This document shows positions 1 to 7,704 of a stretch of 47,846 nucleotides of DNA, piece by piece; positions within the stretch are counted from its first letter, which is position 1, and each line of letters opens with the position of its first letter. The notes beneath the pieces are model-generated. The model was not told the origin of the DNA. It did not search any database and saw nothing but the letters and a program-made list of their open reading frames with translations. The position numbers and the translations under genes are program-made. Origin of the DNA: Clostridia bacterium (GTDB lineage Bacteria > Bacillota > Clostridia > Oscillospirales > CAG-272). The DNA is taken from NCBI GenBank assembly GCA_017444735.1, contig JAFSWB010000065.1:1-47846 (forward strand). Direction: 5' to 3'.

Positions 1-236
1 AATCAGCTCCGGCAAAACTCTTCGACCCGAAACGGATGATTTTACGAGCAGATTTTCGCGCCGAGGACGCCGCCTTGCTATCGCAAGGCAAGGACGAGAA
101 ACGAAAAGATGCCGTAAAGGCGCCGCTTCGGGCGGGTTCGGATAGCTCCTGTTACCCTAGGGTAACCGAAGATACCCGAATCCGAATGGGCAAGCCGCAC
201 GGCTTGCCCATTCGATCAAAAAAGGACAAAATTTCC
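1..236. other. gene-free stretch with three palindromes
   Basis: No convincing gene is seen here. The frame of the following gene stays open upstream, but that part lacks a ribosome site and reads as Arg/Lys-rich nonsense. Three inverted repeats stand out: a 7-bp stem with a TATC loop at 72-89, a perfect 16-base palindrome (GTTACCCTAGGGTAAC) at 151-166, and an 11-bp stem with a two-base loop at 187-210. None has a following T-run on the plus strand, so they are not typical terminators. They may be parts of an interspersed repeat or protein-binding sites. Confidence 0.5.
187..210. repeat. 11-bp perfect inverted repeat upstream of the first gene
   Basis: TGGGCAAGCCG is followed by CA and then by its exact reverse complement. 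The repeat ends 10 bases before the AAAGGA ribosome site at 221-226. It would form a strong hairpin in the 5' leader of the DUF4886/SLH gene, or act as a DNA site. There is no U-tract. Confidence 0.6.
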
Positions 237-2216
237 ATGATTATGAAGAAGATCGGCGCGGCGATCCTCGCCGCATTGCTCCTTTTGCCGCTCGCGGCGT
301 TCCCGTCGCGCGCGGAGCCGGAGGGCGCGTTCCGCGTTCTCTTTATCGGAAACAGCTATTCCGAGGACGCGACCGACGGCTTCACTTACGGCGACGGCGC
401 GGTCTATACCGGTTACAGCACGTTTTACGAGATGATGAAAACGGCGCTCGGAGATTCCGTCGACGTTGAGGTCGGACTCGTCATGAGCGGCGGGAAATCG
501 CTGACGTGGCACTGCGCCAAAGCGGAAAAGGACAGCGAGGAGTATTCCTTCCGCCTTGTCGGCGACAGCACCGGCGGCAGGTGGACCGAATCGGAGACCG
601 TTAAAACGTCGAAGGGGGCGCTCCTCTTTGCGGACTGGGACGCCGTCGTCCTCCAGCCTTACGGTCTTGAGATCGAAAAGGGACGCACCTCGACGTCCAA
701 CGCGACGATGAAAAAGTACGCGGAGCTTTCCGCTTCCGTCCCGTATATGCTCGATTTTGTCGCGGAGAACGCGCCTGGCGCCGATATTTATCTCTACCTG
801 ATCGCCTCAAAATCGCAGGAGCTCGAATACGGCGCGGGCGGTGACGTCTTCTCCGCGATCAGACGGTACACGGCGGAAGCCGAGGGATATACAGGCGTGA
901 ATACCGGGGCGCGCTTCAAAGCCGTCGTCCCCGCCGGAACGGCGATCCAGAACGCCCGCTCGACTTTCCTTTCGCTTCAGTACAGCGTCGATCCGTCGGG
1001 CGTCGTCAGCTTCGATACCGACCCCGTGACGGGTCTTCAGCGCGACGAGCTTCACGTTTCGTACTCCGTCGGGCGATATATCGAGGCGCTGACGTTCGCC
1101 GAGACGTTCGTCCCGGAATCGGAGCGCGTCGGCGACCCGCTCACGGTCCCGATAAGGCGGCCGGAGGGGGCGCTTCCGCTCCCGGAGGAATATAAAGACG
1201 CCGCGGCAGAGGCGGTGCGGCTTGCGCTCGCCTCGGCTGATACGGCAGGAGAGGACCGTTTCGCTCCCGTCGACCTCGGCTCGTATAAAGACGATCCCAT
1301 CCTCGGCCTCTTATCGCGTCTTTTGTCCGAACCGCTCGGGATCGTCGACGACGCGGAGCGCGACAGGGAAGAGGTGATAGCCGATGGGCTGTCGCTCCTG
1401 CTTCCGGAGAGCGCGTCGTTCGTCCCTGATTTCTCGACTCTGACTCTCACGGAGGACGGCGGGGCCGTATCGGGGACTCTGACTTACGGTTATACGGCGA
1501 GGGACGCCGCTCTTTACTTCGTTCTGACGGATCATATACACGAGTGGGAACGCGAGTCCTTCGATTTCGCGCACGACGGCAGGAGCGAATGTACCGAAAC
1601 GCTCGTCTGCGCCGTCTGCGGCGACAGAAGAACGGTGATATGGGGAAAGACCCCGTGCCCGTCGGCGGGCTTCGCCGACGTGCCGCCTTTCGGCGACTGG
1701 GCGCACGACGGGATCGACTTTTGCCTCGAGAATTCGCTGATGAAGGGCGTCGGCGAGACGCTGTTCGACCCGGAGGGCGAGATGACGCGCGCGATGCTCG
1801 TCACCGTCCTGTGGCGCGCGGCGGGCGAGCCTCATTCGGAGAATATTTCGCCGTTCCTCGATCTTCGCGAAGAATGGTACGGAAGGGCGGTCGACTGGGC
1901 GTTCGAGAACGACGTCGTAAAGGGCGTCGAAAAGACGAAATTCGCCCCCGACGATCCCCTGACGCGCGAGCAGATAGCGACGATCCTGTTCAGATATACT
2001 CAAAAAGCGGGAAAAGCGACCGATGAGCGGGCAAATCTCTCCGGTTTTCCCGACGTCGGACTCGTCGACGCTTACGCGCTCGACGCGATGAGCTGGGCTT
2101 GCTCGACAGGCCTGATAAAAGGCGTCGGGATCGGCGGCGTGTCGTACCTCGACCCGCTCGGAGACGCCACGCGCGCGCAGGTCGCGACAATTCTTTCAAG
2201 ATATATGGGAGACTGA
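237..2216 (+). CDS. secreted DUF4886 (SGNH-like) protein with C-terminal SLH domains
   Basis: A secreted surface protein of about 659 residues. A signal peptide covers residues 1-27. A DUF4886-like domain follows, with the block I motif GNSYSED near residue 38 and a DELH motif near residue 270. These fit the Ser and Asp/His of an SGNH-type hydrolase, so carbohydrate de-esterification is possible but inferred. A short Cys-rich stretch (CAVCGD) lies around residue 460. Three SLH motifs (for example TRAMLVTVLWR, LTREQIATILFRY, ATRAQVATILSRYM) occupy residues 478-659 and should anchor it to a cell-wall polymer. The ATG at 237 follows AAAGGA by 10 bases; the ATG at 243 is a less well spaced alternative. 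The stop lies one base before the next ATG, so the genes are probably co-translated. Confidence 0.85.
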   Translation: MIMKKIGAAILAALLLLPLAAFPSRAEPEGAFRVLFIGNSYSEDATDGFTYGDGAVYTGYSTFYEMMKTALGDSVDVEVGLVMSGGKSLTWHCAKAEKDSEEYSFRLVGDSTGGRWTESETVKTSKGALLFADWDAVVLQPYGLEIEKGRTSTSNATMKKYAELSASVPYMLDFVAENAPGADIYLYLIASKSQELEYGAGGDVFSAIRRYTAEAEGYTGVNTGARFKAVVPAGTAIQNARSTFLSLQYSVDPSGVVSFDTDPVTGLQRDELHVSYSVGRYIEALTFAETFVPESERVGDPLTVPIRRPEGALPLPEEYKDAAAEAVRLALASADTAGEDRFAPVDLGSYKDDPILGLLSRLLSEPLGIVDDAERDREEVIADGLSLLLPESASFVPDFSTLTLTEDGGAVSGTLTYGYTARDAALYFVLTDHIHEWERESFDFAHDGRSECTETLVCAVCGDRRTVIWGKTPCPSAGFADVPPFGDWAHDGIDFCLENSLMKGVGETLFDPEGEMTRAMLVTVLWRAAGEPHSENISPFLDLREEWYGRAVDWAFENDVVKGVEKTKFAPDDPLTREQIATILFRYTQKAGKATDERANLSGFPDVGLVDAYALDAMSWACSTGLIKGVGIGGVSYLDPLGDATRAQVATILSRYMGD

Positions 2217-2217
2217 T

Positions 2218-3288
2218 ATGAAAAGCGAAAAATACAAGATCGTATATATAGCGATCGCGGCGATCCTCGTTGTGTCGCTCGCGGTGATAATGGTCTTTAC
2301 GCTGAATCGCGGGAAAGCGATCAGGGATAAGGAGACGACGGGCGTCTCCGGGGTCAGCGAGCCGGTCGGCGACGACTCCGACGCCGTCGGAACAAAAGAC
2401 GCGGAAACCGACGCGGCGACCGGCGAGACGGGTGCGGCGGAAGAGCAGTCCGCGACGCCCGAAGAGGACGCGATCGTCGTCCCCTCCGGCATTGATCCGG
2501 AGGACCCGTACGGCGGGGTCGTCCTTCCGAGCGCGACCGACGTTATCTCCGAGCCGGATCCTCCCTCCGATCACTCTCACAAATGGGTCGTCTCGAAGGA
2601 GGGACCGAGGGACGACCCCGAAAAGCCGTCGGTCGACGAGTATAAATGCTCGGTCTGCGGAGAGGTGAAACGGGTTTACGTCCCCGCGAAGGAACACGAA
2701 TGGGTCGATTCCGTCGTCGCTCCGACGTGCTCGGAGAGGGGATATACGACGCATAAATGCTCGCTCTGCGGGCTTACGTACGCCGATACGTTCGTCGACG
2801 CTTCCGGTCACGATTTCGGAGAGTGGACGAAGAACGGCGCGGACGAAACGCGGACCTGCTCGCGGTGCGGAAAAGTCGAAACGCGATCCTCCGGCGGCGA
2901 GGTCGCCGCGCGGTCGATGACCGTCGGATCGGCGGAAGCCGCTCCCGGAGAGACGGTATCGGTTCCCGTCGCGCTTATCGGAAATCCGGGGATCTGCGCT
3001 TTCACTCTCGCGTTTGAATACGACACGAACGTCCTCACGCTCGATTCCGCGGCGCCGTCGCCTTCGCTCGGCGGACAGTTCAACTTCGGAACGAAAGCCG
3101 CGTGGATATCGTTCAGCGACTATGAGAAGGACGGCGAGATCCTGACGCTCTACTTTACCGTCAACGCGGGCGCCTCCTCCGGCGCGGCCTCGCCCGTGTC
3201 GGTCGTTTACGGATCGGGCGATATCTGCAACTTCAACGAGGACGACGTTGACTTCGCCGTCGTTCCCGGAACGGTAACCGTTAAATAG
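2218..3288 (+). CDS. membrane-anchored protein with Cys-pair repeats and a cohesin-like domain
   Basis: 356 residues. An N-terminal membrane anchor (about residues 8-28) is followed by a Thr/Glu/Asp-rich linker to about residue 115. Next comes a region with several CxxC pairs (CSVCGE, CSLCGL, CSRCGK) and His-Glu/Asp repeats of the kind common in clostridial surface proteins. The C-terminal domain, about residues 232-356, has the cohesin pattern: PGETVSVPV, then FTLAFEYDTNVLTL. Cohesins bind dockerins in cellulosomes, but similar folds occur in other surface proteins and I see no dockerin in this window. It follows the DUF4886 gene by one base, with GGAG inside that gene's 3' end as ribosome site. 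The anchor and exported location are clear; the binding partner is unknown. Confidence 0.8.
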   Translation: MKSEKYKIVYIAIAAILVVSLAVIMVFTLNRGKAIRDKETTGVSGVSEPVGDDSDAVGTKDAETDAATGETGAAEEQSATPEEDAIVVPSGIDPEDPYGGVVLPSATDVISEPDPPSDHSHKWVVSKEGPRDDPEKPSVDEYKCSVCGEVKRVYVPAKEHEWVDSVVAPTCSERGYTTHKCSLCGLTYADTFVDASGHDFGEWTKNGADETRTCSRCGKVETRSSGGEVAARSMTVGSAEAAPGETVSVPVALIGNPGICAFTLAFEYDTNVLTLDSAAPSPSLGGQFNFGTKAAWISFSDYEKDGEILTLYFTVNAGASSGAASPVSVVYGSGDICNFNEDDVDFAVVPGTVTVK

Positions 3289-3306
3289 TCAAAGGAGAGT
3301 ACCACA

Positions 3307-4350
3307 TTGAAAAGAACGCTGCTCATTTCCCTCGCGGCGGTCATGATCGCGGCTTTTCTTCTCCCGGCGTCTGTTCCCGCCGCGGCGGAGGAAAACGTGA
3401 TCGTAAAAGTTGCGACCGTGACCGCGAAACGCGGCGAGACGGTCGAGATCCCGGTCACGCTTGAAAACAACACGGGCGTCTCGGCGTGTACGATGATCCC
3501 CGTTTACGACCCGGACGAGCTTACGGTAGTTTCGGTAAAACACGACGCTTCGGTTCCCGGTCAGTCGTCATACGCCGACAAATTCGTCTGGTTCGCCGGT
3601 GCGGACCATACGGCGGACGGACCGTTTGCCGCAGTGACCGTGACCGTGTCGGAGAGCGCGCCCGAAGGAGCCCTTCTTTCGCTTTCGTTTGAGATCGAAC
3701 CCGACGACTTCAGCAATTATGATGAGAAAAACGTTCCCGTCTCCGTCGTCGCCGGAGGGGTCGTCACCGAAGGCCTTTCCGAAATCGACGCCTCGGAGGT
3801 CTTCGCCGACGTGAAACGCGACGACTGGTTCTGCGATTCCGTCGGTTACGCGTACTCTCACGGGCTGATGAAGGGCGTCTCGTCCTCTCTCTTCGCTCCC
3901 GGGGAGCCGATGAGCCGCGCGATGCTCGTCACCGTTCTGTGGCGGGCGGAGGGCTCACCCGCGGCGGCGGGAGGGTCCCCGTTTGGCGATCTGCGCGAGG
4001 ATTGGTATGGGGAAGCCGTCGCGTGGGCGTTCTCAAACGAGGTCATAAGGGGCGTATCGGATACGTCCTTCGACCCCGACGCGCCTCTGACGCGCGAGCA
4101 GATCGCGGCGATATTGTTCAGATACTCCGCGTCCGTCGGACGCGACGTCTCGGCGCGCGCGAACCTCGATCCGTTCCCCGATCACGGCGTGATCAGCGCC
4201 TACGCCGTCGACGCCTTGTCGTGGGCGAACGCCGAAGGACTGGTCAACGGCACGAAGGAGGGCGCCGCGATCCTCCTCGATCCCCTCGGGGACGCTTCCC
4301 GCGCTCAGGTCGCCGCGATTTTGACGAGATACATGACGCCTCCGCGTTAA
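3307..4350 (+). CDS. secreted cohesin-like protein with three SLH domains
   Basis: 347 residues, started by TTG at 3307 behind an AGGAG site. A signal peptide covers residues 1-28. A cohesin-like domain at about 30-155 shows KRGETVEIPVTLEN and VYDPDELTVVSV. Three SLH motifs run from about 163 to 347 (SRAMLVTVLWR, LTREQIAAILFRY, ASRAQVAAILTRYM). The architecture is that of a cellulosome anchoring scaffoldin: a single cohesin fixed to the wall by SLH modules. It is the third gene of the surface cluster, 18 bases after the previous gene, and is followed by a terminator. Its SLH block closely resembles that of the DUF4886 protein, which suggests duplication within the locus. A dockerin partner is not visible, so cellulosomal function is an inference. 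Confidence 0.82.
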   Translation: MKRTLLISLAAVMIAAFLLPASVPAAAEENVIVKVATVTAKRGETVEIPVTLENNTGVSACTMIPVYDPDELTVVSVKHDASVPGQSSYADKFVWFAGADHTADGPFAAVTVTVSESAPEGALLSLSFEIEPDDFSNYDEKNVPVSVVAGGVVTEGLSEIDASEVFADVKRDDWFCDSVGYAYSHGLMKGVSSSLFAPGEPMSRAMLVTVLWRAEGSPAAAGGSPFGDLREDWYGEAVAWAFSNEVIRGVSDTSFDPDAPLTREQIAAILFRYSASVGRDVSARANLDPFPDHGVISAYAVDALSWANAEGLVNGTKEGAAILLDPLGDASRAQVAAILTRYMTPPR

Positions 4351-4357
4351 AAAAACC

Positions 4358-4385
4358 ACTGCCGCGAAAAAAAGCGGCAGTTTTT
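4358..4385 (+). terminator. rho-independent terminator after the cohesin/SLH cluster
   Basis: The stem ACTGCCGC / GCGGCAGT spans a GA7 loop and is followed by a five-T run (4381-4385). It lies 8 bases after the stop and separates the surface cluster from the blaI promoter. Confidence 0.85.
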
Positions 4386-4397
4386 ATTTCCGGTGGG

Positions 4398-4426
4398 TTG
4401 ACAACGAATTTAATACGTGTTAAAAT
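4398..4426 (+). promoter_or_regulatory. sigma-A promoter with embedded operator for the blaI-type gene
   Basis: TTGACA at 4398-4403 and TAAAAT at 4421-4426 are separated by 17 bases. A near-perfect palindrome, TTTAATACGTGTTAAA at 4409-4424, fills the spacer and enters the -10 box. BlaI/MecI repressors usually bind dyads in their own promoters, so this is the natural operator candidate. Autorepression is inferred. Confidence 0.75.
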
Positions 4427-4466
4427 AACGACGAGTTCAGTTAAAAAAGACGGAGGAGAAAAAACC

Positions 4467-4874
4467 GTGAAAAAGAAAAACGAAAAGACCGGGTCTCTGC
4501 CCGCGGCGGAGCTTGACCTGATGCGAGCCCTGTGGGAGCTCGGCGGACCCTCTTCCGCGACGCAGATCCACCGCGTTCTCAACAGGATGCGTCCGTGCAC
4601 CAAGCCGATGGTCTACATCCTCGCCGACCGTCTCGCCGCGAAGGGCTTCGTCTCGATCGAACAGGTCGAGGAGCCGGTCTCGTATAAACGGATAACGCCG
4701 CTCGTCGCCGAGGAGGACTACGCCTTTTCCGAGACGTCGAGCCTTGTCGATAAACTCTTTCACGGGTCGTGGAAATCGCTCGTCGCGAACATTGCGGGGA
4801 GCGATGAGCTGACCGAGGAGGACGTCGCCGAGATCAACAGTATCCTCAAAGCGAGAAAGGACGGTCAAAAGTGA
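4467..4874 (+). CDS. BlaI/MecI/CopY-family winged-helix repressor
   Basis: 135 residues. The GTG at 4467 follows GGAGGAG at 4452-4458. The N-terminal half has the BlaI winged-helix pattern (AELDLMRALWELG, a recognition-helix region KPMVYILADRLAAKG, then a wing with YKRITPLV). The C-terminal helices end in an acidic and Lys-rich tail and would dimerise. Family members repress an operon until a BlaR1-type membrane protease signals their removal. Here the partner gene starts inside this gene's stop codon, so the two are translationally coupled. The regulated target is unknown: no beta-lactamase is nearby and the cohesin cluster upstream ends in its own terminator, so the pair may regulate only itself or distant genes. 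Confidence 0.85.
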   Translation: MKKKNEKTGSLPAAELDLMRALWELGGPSSATQIHRVLNRMRPCTKPMVYILADRLAAKGFVSIEQVEEPVSYKRITPLVAEEDYAFSETSSLVDKLFHGSWKSLVANIAGSDELTEEDVAEINSILKARKDGQK

Positions 4875-6433
4875 ACGTCGTTCTGAACTTTGCGGTATTT
4901 TCTCTTTCGATGGCGGCGGCCGTTGTTCTTCTGCTCTTTTTGTCACGGATCGCCGGAAAACGATTTTCATGCGCGTGCAGATACGCTCTTTGGGCGGTCG
5001 TCGTCGTCAGGATGTGTCTGCCGATGACTCTTTTTCCGACCTTTCTTACGTTCGAGACCGCGTCTTTTCGTGCAGAGACCGAATATGTGACGGCGGATCG
5101 GACGCCCGCGGCCGCGGAAACGGAGAAGAACGACGCGTCGCTTGAAACCGCTCCCGCTCCGAGCGGAGCGGAGACGAGGAAGGCGTCGCGTCTTCCGGAT
5201 CCTTCCGTCCTGATACCGACGGCGTATATCGCCGTCGCCGGGGCGATCCTTGCCGTCCGCCTCACGGGATACGGCGTCACGATGAGGAAGATTCGCAGGT
5301 CTCTCAGAGAGCCGGATGAAAAAACGGCGTCGGTTTACCGCCGGATCGTTATCGGGGAGGGGCTGAAGCGCGCGCCCGTTCTTTGCGTTTCGGATCGCGC
5401 CGCCGGTCCGTTCCTTTGCGGATTGTTCAAGAGAAGGATCGTCCTGTCGCCCGACGCTCTGAATTCGGACGGGATAGAGGACGTCATCCGCCACGAGCTG
5501 ATCCATTACAGACGCGGGGATCTTTTCCTGAAGCTCCTCGGCGCGCTGTGCGTCAGCGTCAACTTTATGAATCCGGCGGCTTACGTCGCCGTTTCGAAGA
5601 TGGGACGGGAGATGGAGTTTTCCTGCGACGAGCGGGTACTCTCCGGGTGCGGCGAAGACAAACGGAGCGAATACGGAGCCGTCGTCCTTTCGTTTATGAA
5701 CACACCCGGCAAAATCCGCGTCGGAGCCGCCTTTACGACCGAGTTCACGCCCGGCCGGAAAGACGTGACGAAGAGATTCCGCGTTATCATGGACGGCGGG
5801 AAGAAAAAGCGCGGCGTATTGATCGTCGCCGCGGCGCTCCTGGTCTGCGTTATTTCGGGTTCGCTCGTCTCCTTCAGAGCCGCGTCGGAGAAAATGCCGG
5901 AAGTGAAGACGGAGCCTCGCCCCGTCAGGATCGGATCGTTTGTGACGGAGGAAATATCCGATCGGCCGTTCGCTCCGTCGGGCGGAGTCGGAACGGAAGA
6001 GGGACCCGCGGCCGAAACCGAGCTTTCGGTCGTGACGGAGTCGGTGACGGAACCCGCGGCGGAAACGGAGATCGAAACCGAACCGGAGATCGAAACCGAA
6101 CCGGAGATCGGGACCGAACCGGAGGAATGGTACGGACCCGAAGCCCGGGATGAGCCGGAGCCGGAGGACCCGGCGGAACCGGAGCCTGAGATCGGATCCG
6201 CGGCAGAGTCGGAGACGGTTTTCCCTCAGGTGACGCTGAGTCAGGAGCAATTATATGAAATCAACGGCGGACGCGAATTTCCCGAGCATCGGAGCGTTGA
6301 CTTTTCAAAAGAGATGGGCGGGATCAATCCTAACAGTCTGATCGCTCCGCAGACGCAGACGATCGTATGGGATTACGGTCATCTTTCCGCCGATGAGATC
6401 AACGCGATCAATCACGGCACTCGCGGTTCTTGA
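4871..6433 (+). CDS. BlaR1-like M56 membrane metalloprotease with Glu/Pro-rich tail
   Basis: 520 residues. It starts at GTG 4871, overlapping the BlaI stop by 4 bases. Membrane helices lie near residues 3-22, 35-50, 115-135 and 315-335. The M56 zinc-protease signature HELIH is at residues 208-212, with a downstream EMEFSCDE motif supplying the usual third ligand. In BlaR1 this domain cleaves after an extracellular penicillin-binding sensor detects ligand. Here that sensor is absent: the C-terminal part is a low-complexity Glu/Thr/Pro segment (about 350-450) and a short tail of about 65 residues with no recognised domain. The signal sensed is therefore unknown. It pairs with the BlaI-like repressor just upstream. 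Confidence 0.82.
   Translation: MNVVLNFAVFSLSMAAAVVLLLFLSRIAGKRFSCACRYALWAVVVVRMCLPMTLFPTFLTFETASFRAETEYVTADRTPAAAETEKNDASLETAPAPSGAETRKASRLPDPSVLIPTAYIAVAGAILAVRLTGYGVTMRKIRRSLREPDEKTASVYRRIVIGEGLKRAPVLCVSDRAAGPFLCGLFKRRIVLSPDALNSDGIEDVIRHELIHYRRGDLFLKLLGALCVSVNFMNPAAYVAVSKMGREMEFSCDERVLSGCGEDKRSEYGAVVLSFMNTPGKIRVGAAFTTEFTPGRKDVTKRFRVIMDGGKKKRGVLIVAAALLVCVISGSLVSFRAASEKMPEVKTEPRPVRIGSFVTEEISDRPFAPSGGVGTEEGPAAETELSVVTESVTEPAAETEIETEPEIETEPEIGTEPEEWYGPEARDEPEPEDPAEPEPEIGSAAESETVFPQVTLSQEQLYEINGGREFPEHRSVDFSKEMGGINPNSLIAPQTQTIVWDYGHLSADEINAINHGTRGS
6074..6124 (+). repeat. 18-bp tandem repeat inside the BlaR1-like gene
   Basis: An 18-base unit starting GAAACCGAACCGGAGATC occurs twice exactly (6074-6091, 6092-6109), then once partially with two changes (6110-6124). 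It encodes ETEPEI repeats in the extracytoplasmic Glu/Pro linker. Copy number may vary between strains. Confidence 0.85.
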
Positions 6434-6504
6434 ATATTTAACCGCGAAGTTTGATCCGGTCGATCCTTCGGAAACAAATTCGACCGAATCGAGTGAACAA
6501 AAAT

Positions 6505-6531
6505 AAAAAAGCCGGGTTTTCCGGCTTTTTT
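6505..6531. terminator. bidirectional terminator between the BlaR1-like gene and mreB
   Basis: A six-A run, GCCGG, a GTTTT loop, CCGGC and a six-T run form a symmetric terminator that works for both convergent genes. Its T-run overlaps the mreB stop codon. Confidence 0.85.
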
Positions 6532-7555
6532 AATATCTTGAGAGTCTCTGCCGCGAGAGGTTTATCGCTCCCTCCGGTATGACGGAGATGTGGTCGAGCG
6601 ACTTGCCCGTTCCCACGGCGACGCAGGAGACGGCCTTGTCCGCAACCATCGTCTTGATCCCGGTGACGCTCGCGATCAGACGGTCGAGACCGTGGAGCAG
6701 GCTTCCGCCTCCCGTCATGACGATCCCGTTGTAGAGGATGTCGCCGATCAGCTCCGGCGGAGTCCGCTCGATGACGGAGCAGACCGCCTCGGTAATCGCG
6801 GTCAGCGGTTCCTCGAGGGCGTACGGGATCTCCGTCGACGAGATCTGAACGACGCGGGGAAGACCCTGGATCAGGCACCTGCCCTTGACCTCGATCATCT
6901 TCGCCTCCTCGTGCGGCCACGCGGAGCCGACCTTTATCTTGATCTCCTCCGCCGTTCTCTCGCCGATGAGGACCTTGTGCTTTTTTCTGACGTATCTGAT
7001 GATCGCCTCGTCGAATTTGTCCCCGGCGACCTTGATCGACTCGGAGACGACGACGCCGCCGAGCGACGTCACGGCGATATCCGTCGTGCCTCCGCCGATG
7101 TCGACGACCATGTGACCGTTCGGAAGGGAGATGTCGATCCCCGCCCCGATCGCCGCGGCGACCGGCTCCTCGATGAGGTACGTCCTCTTCGCGCCCGCCT
7201 GCGTTGCGGCGTCTACGACGGCTCTCTCCTCGACCTCGGTGATCCCGCTCGGCACGCAGATGATGACGCGCGGCTTGAACAGAAACGGATTTCCGCAGGC
7301 GCGCTTAATAAAATACTGTATCATTCGGAGGGTGATCTCGTACTGACTTATCACCCCATCGCGCAGAGGACGGATCGCCGTGATGTTGCCGGGCGTACGC
7401 CCAAGCATCTGCTGCGCTTCGCGCCCGACTTTCAGGATCTTGTCGGTGTTCTTGTCGATCGCCACGACGGAGGGCTCCTTCAGGACGATACCCTTGCCCT
7501 TGACGTAGACGAGGACCGTCGCCGTGCCGAGATCGATACCTATATCTTTACCCAT
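6530..7555 (-). CDS. mreB: rod shape-determining protein MreB
   Basis: 341 residues, the usual length for this actin-like cytoskeletal ATPase that guides lateral peptidoglycan synthesis. It shows the phosphate-1 motif GIDLGTA at the N-terminus, GGGTTDIAV for phosphate 2, and the adenosine motif MTGGGSLL near the C-terminus. The ATG at 7555 is chosen because GAGG lies 7-8 bases upstream and the protein then begins in the typical way; the frame is open a little further upstream. It appears monocistronic, with a good promoter and a terminator on either side. The usual mreC-mreD partners are absent, so it could be MreB, Mbl or MreBH; the sequence alone does not settle which paralogue. Confidence 0.93.
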   Translation of the reverse strand: MGKDIGIDLGTATVLVYVKGKGIVLKEPSVVAIDKNTDKILKVGREAQQMLGRTPGNITAIRPLRDGVISQYEITLRMIQYFIKRACGNPFLFKPRVIICVPSGITEVEERAVVDAATQAGAKRTYLIEEPVAAAIGAGIDISLPNGHMVVDIGGGTTDIAVTSLGGVVVSESIKVAGDKFDEAIIRYVRKKHKVLIGERTAEEIKIKVGSAWPHEEAKMIEVKGRCLIQGLPRVVQISSTEIPYALEEPLTAITEAVCSVIERTPPELIGDILYNGIVMTGGGSLLHGLDRLIASVTGIKTMVADKAVSCVAVGTGKSLDHISVIPEGAINLSRQRLSRY

Positions 7556-7617
7556 TGTGACCTCAATATCTGAAATTTCCGGCTTTTCCCGGAATAAGCG
7601 CATACTACCACATATAA

Positions 7618-7646
7618 ATTATACATCACATCTATTATTTTTGCAA
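7618..7646 (-). promoter_or_regulatory. sigma-A promoter of mreB
   Basis: Read on the minus strand, TTGCAA (7641-7646) and TATAAT (7618-7623) are 17 bases apart, placing the start about 60 bases before the mreB ATG. Confidence 0.75.
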
Positions 7647-7655
7647 CCCGTTCCG

Positions 7656-7691
7656 AAAAAATACGGCGCGGCAGTGACGCCGCGCCGTATT
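7656..7691 (-). terminator. terminator after the beta-helix SLH gene
   Basis: On the minus strand a 13-bp GC-rich stem (AATACGGCGCGGC and its complement, six-base loop) is followed by a U-run. It begins 13 bases after the stop at 7705. Confidence 0.88.
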
Positions 7692-7704
7692 GCGCCTGCT
7701 TTTT

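Noticed and set aside
40..236. Extended N-terminus of the first gene
   Set aside because: The frame is open to base 36, but the extension is basic low-complexity sequence through three palindromes with no ribosome site, while ATG 237 begins a clean signal peptide after AAAGGA.
2218..4350. Complete cellulosome locus
   Set aside because: Cohesin-like domains are present, but no dockerin-bearing enzyme or multi-cohesin scaffoldin occurs; only a possible small complex is proposed.
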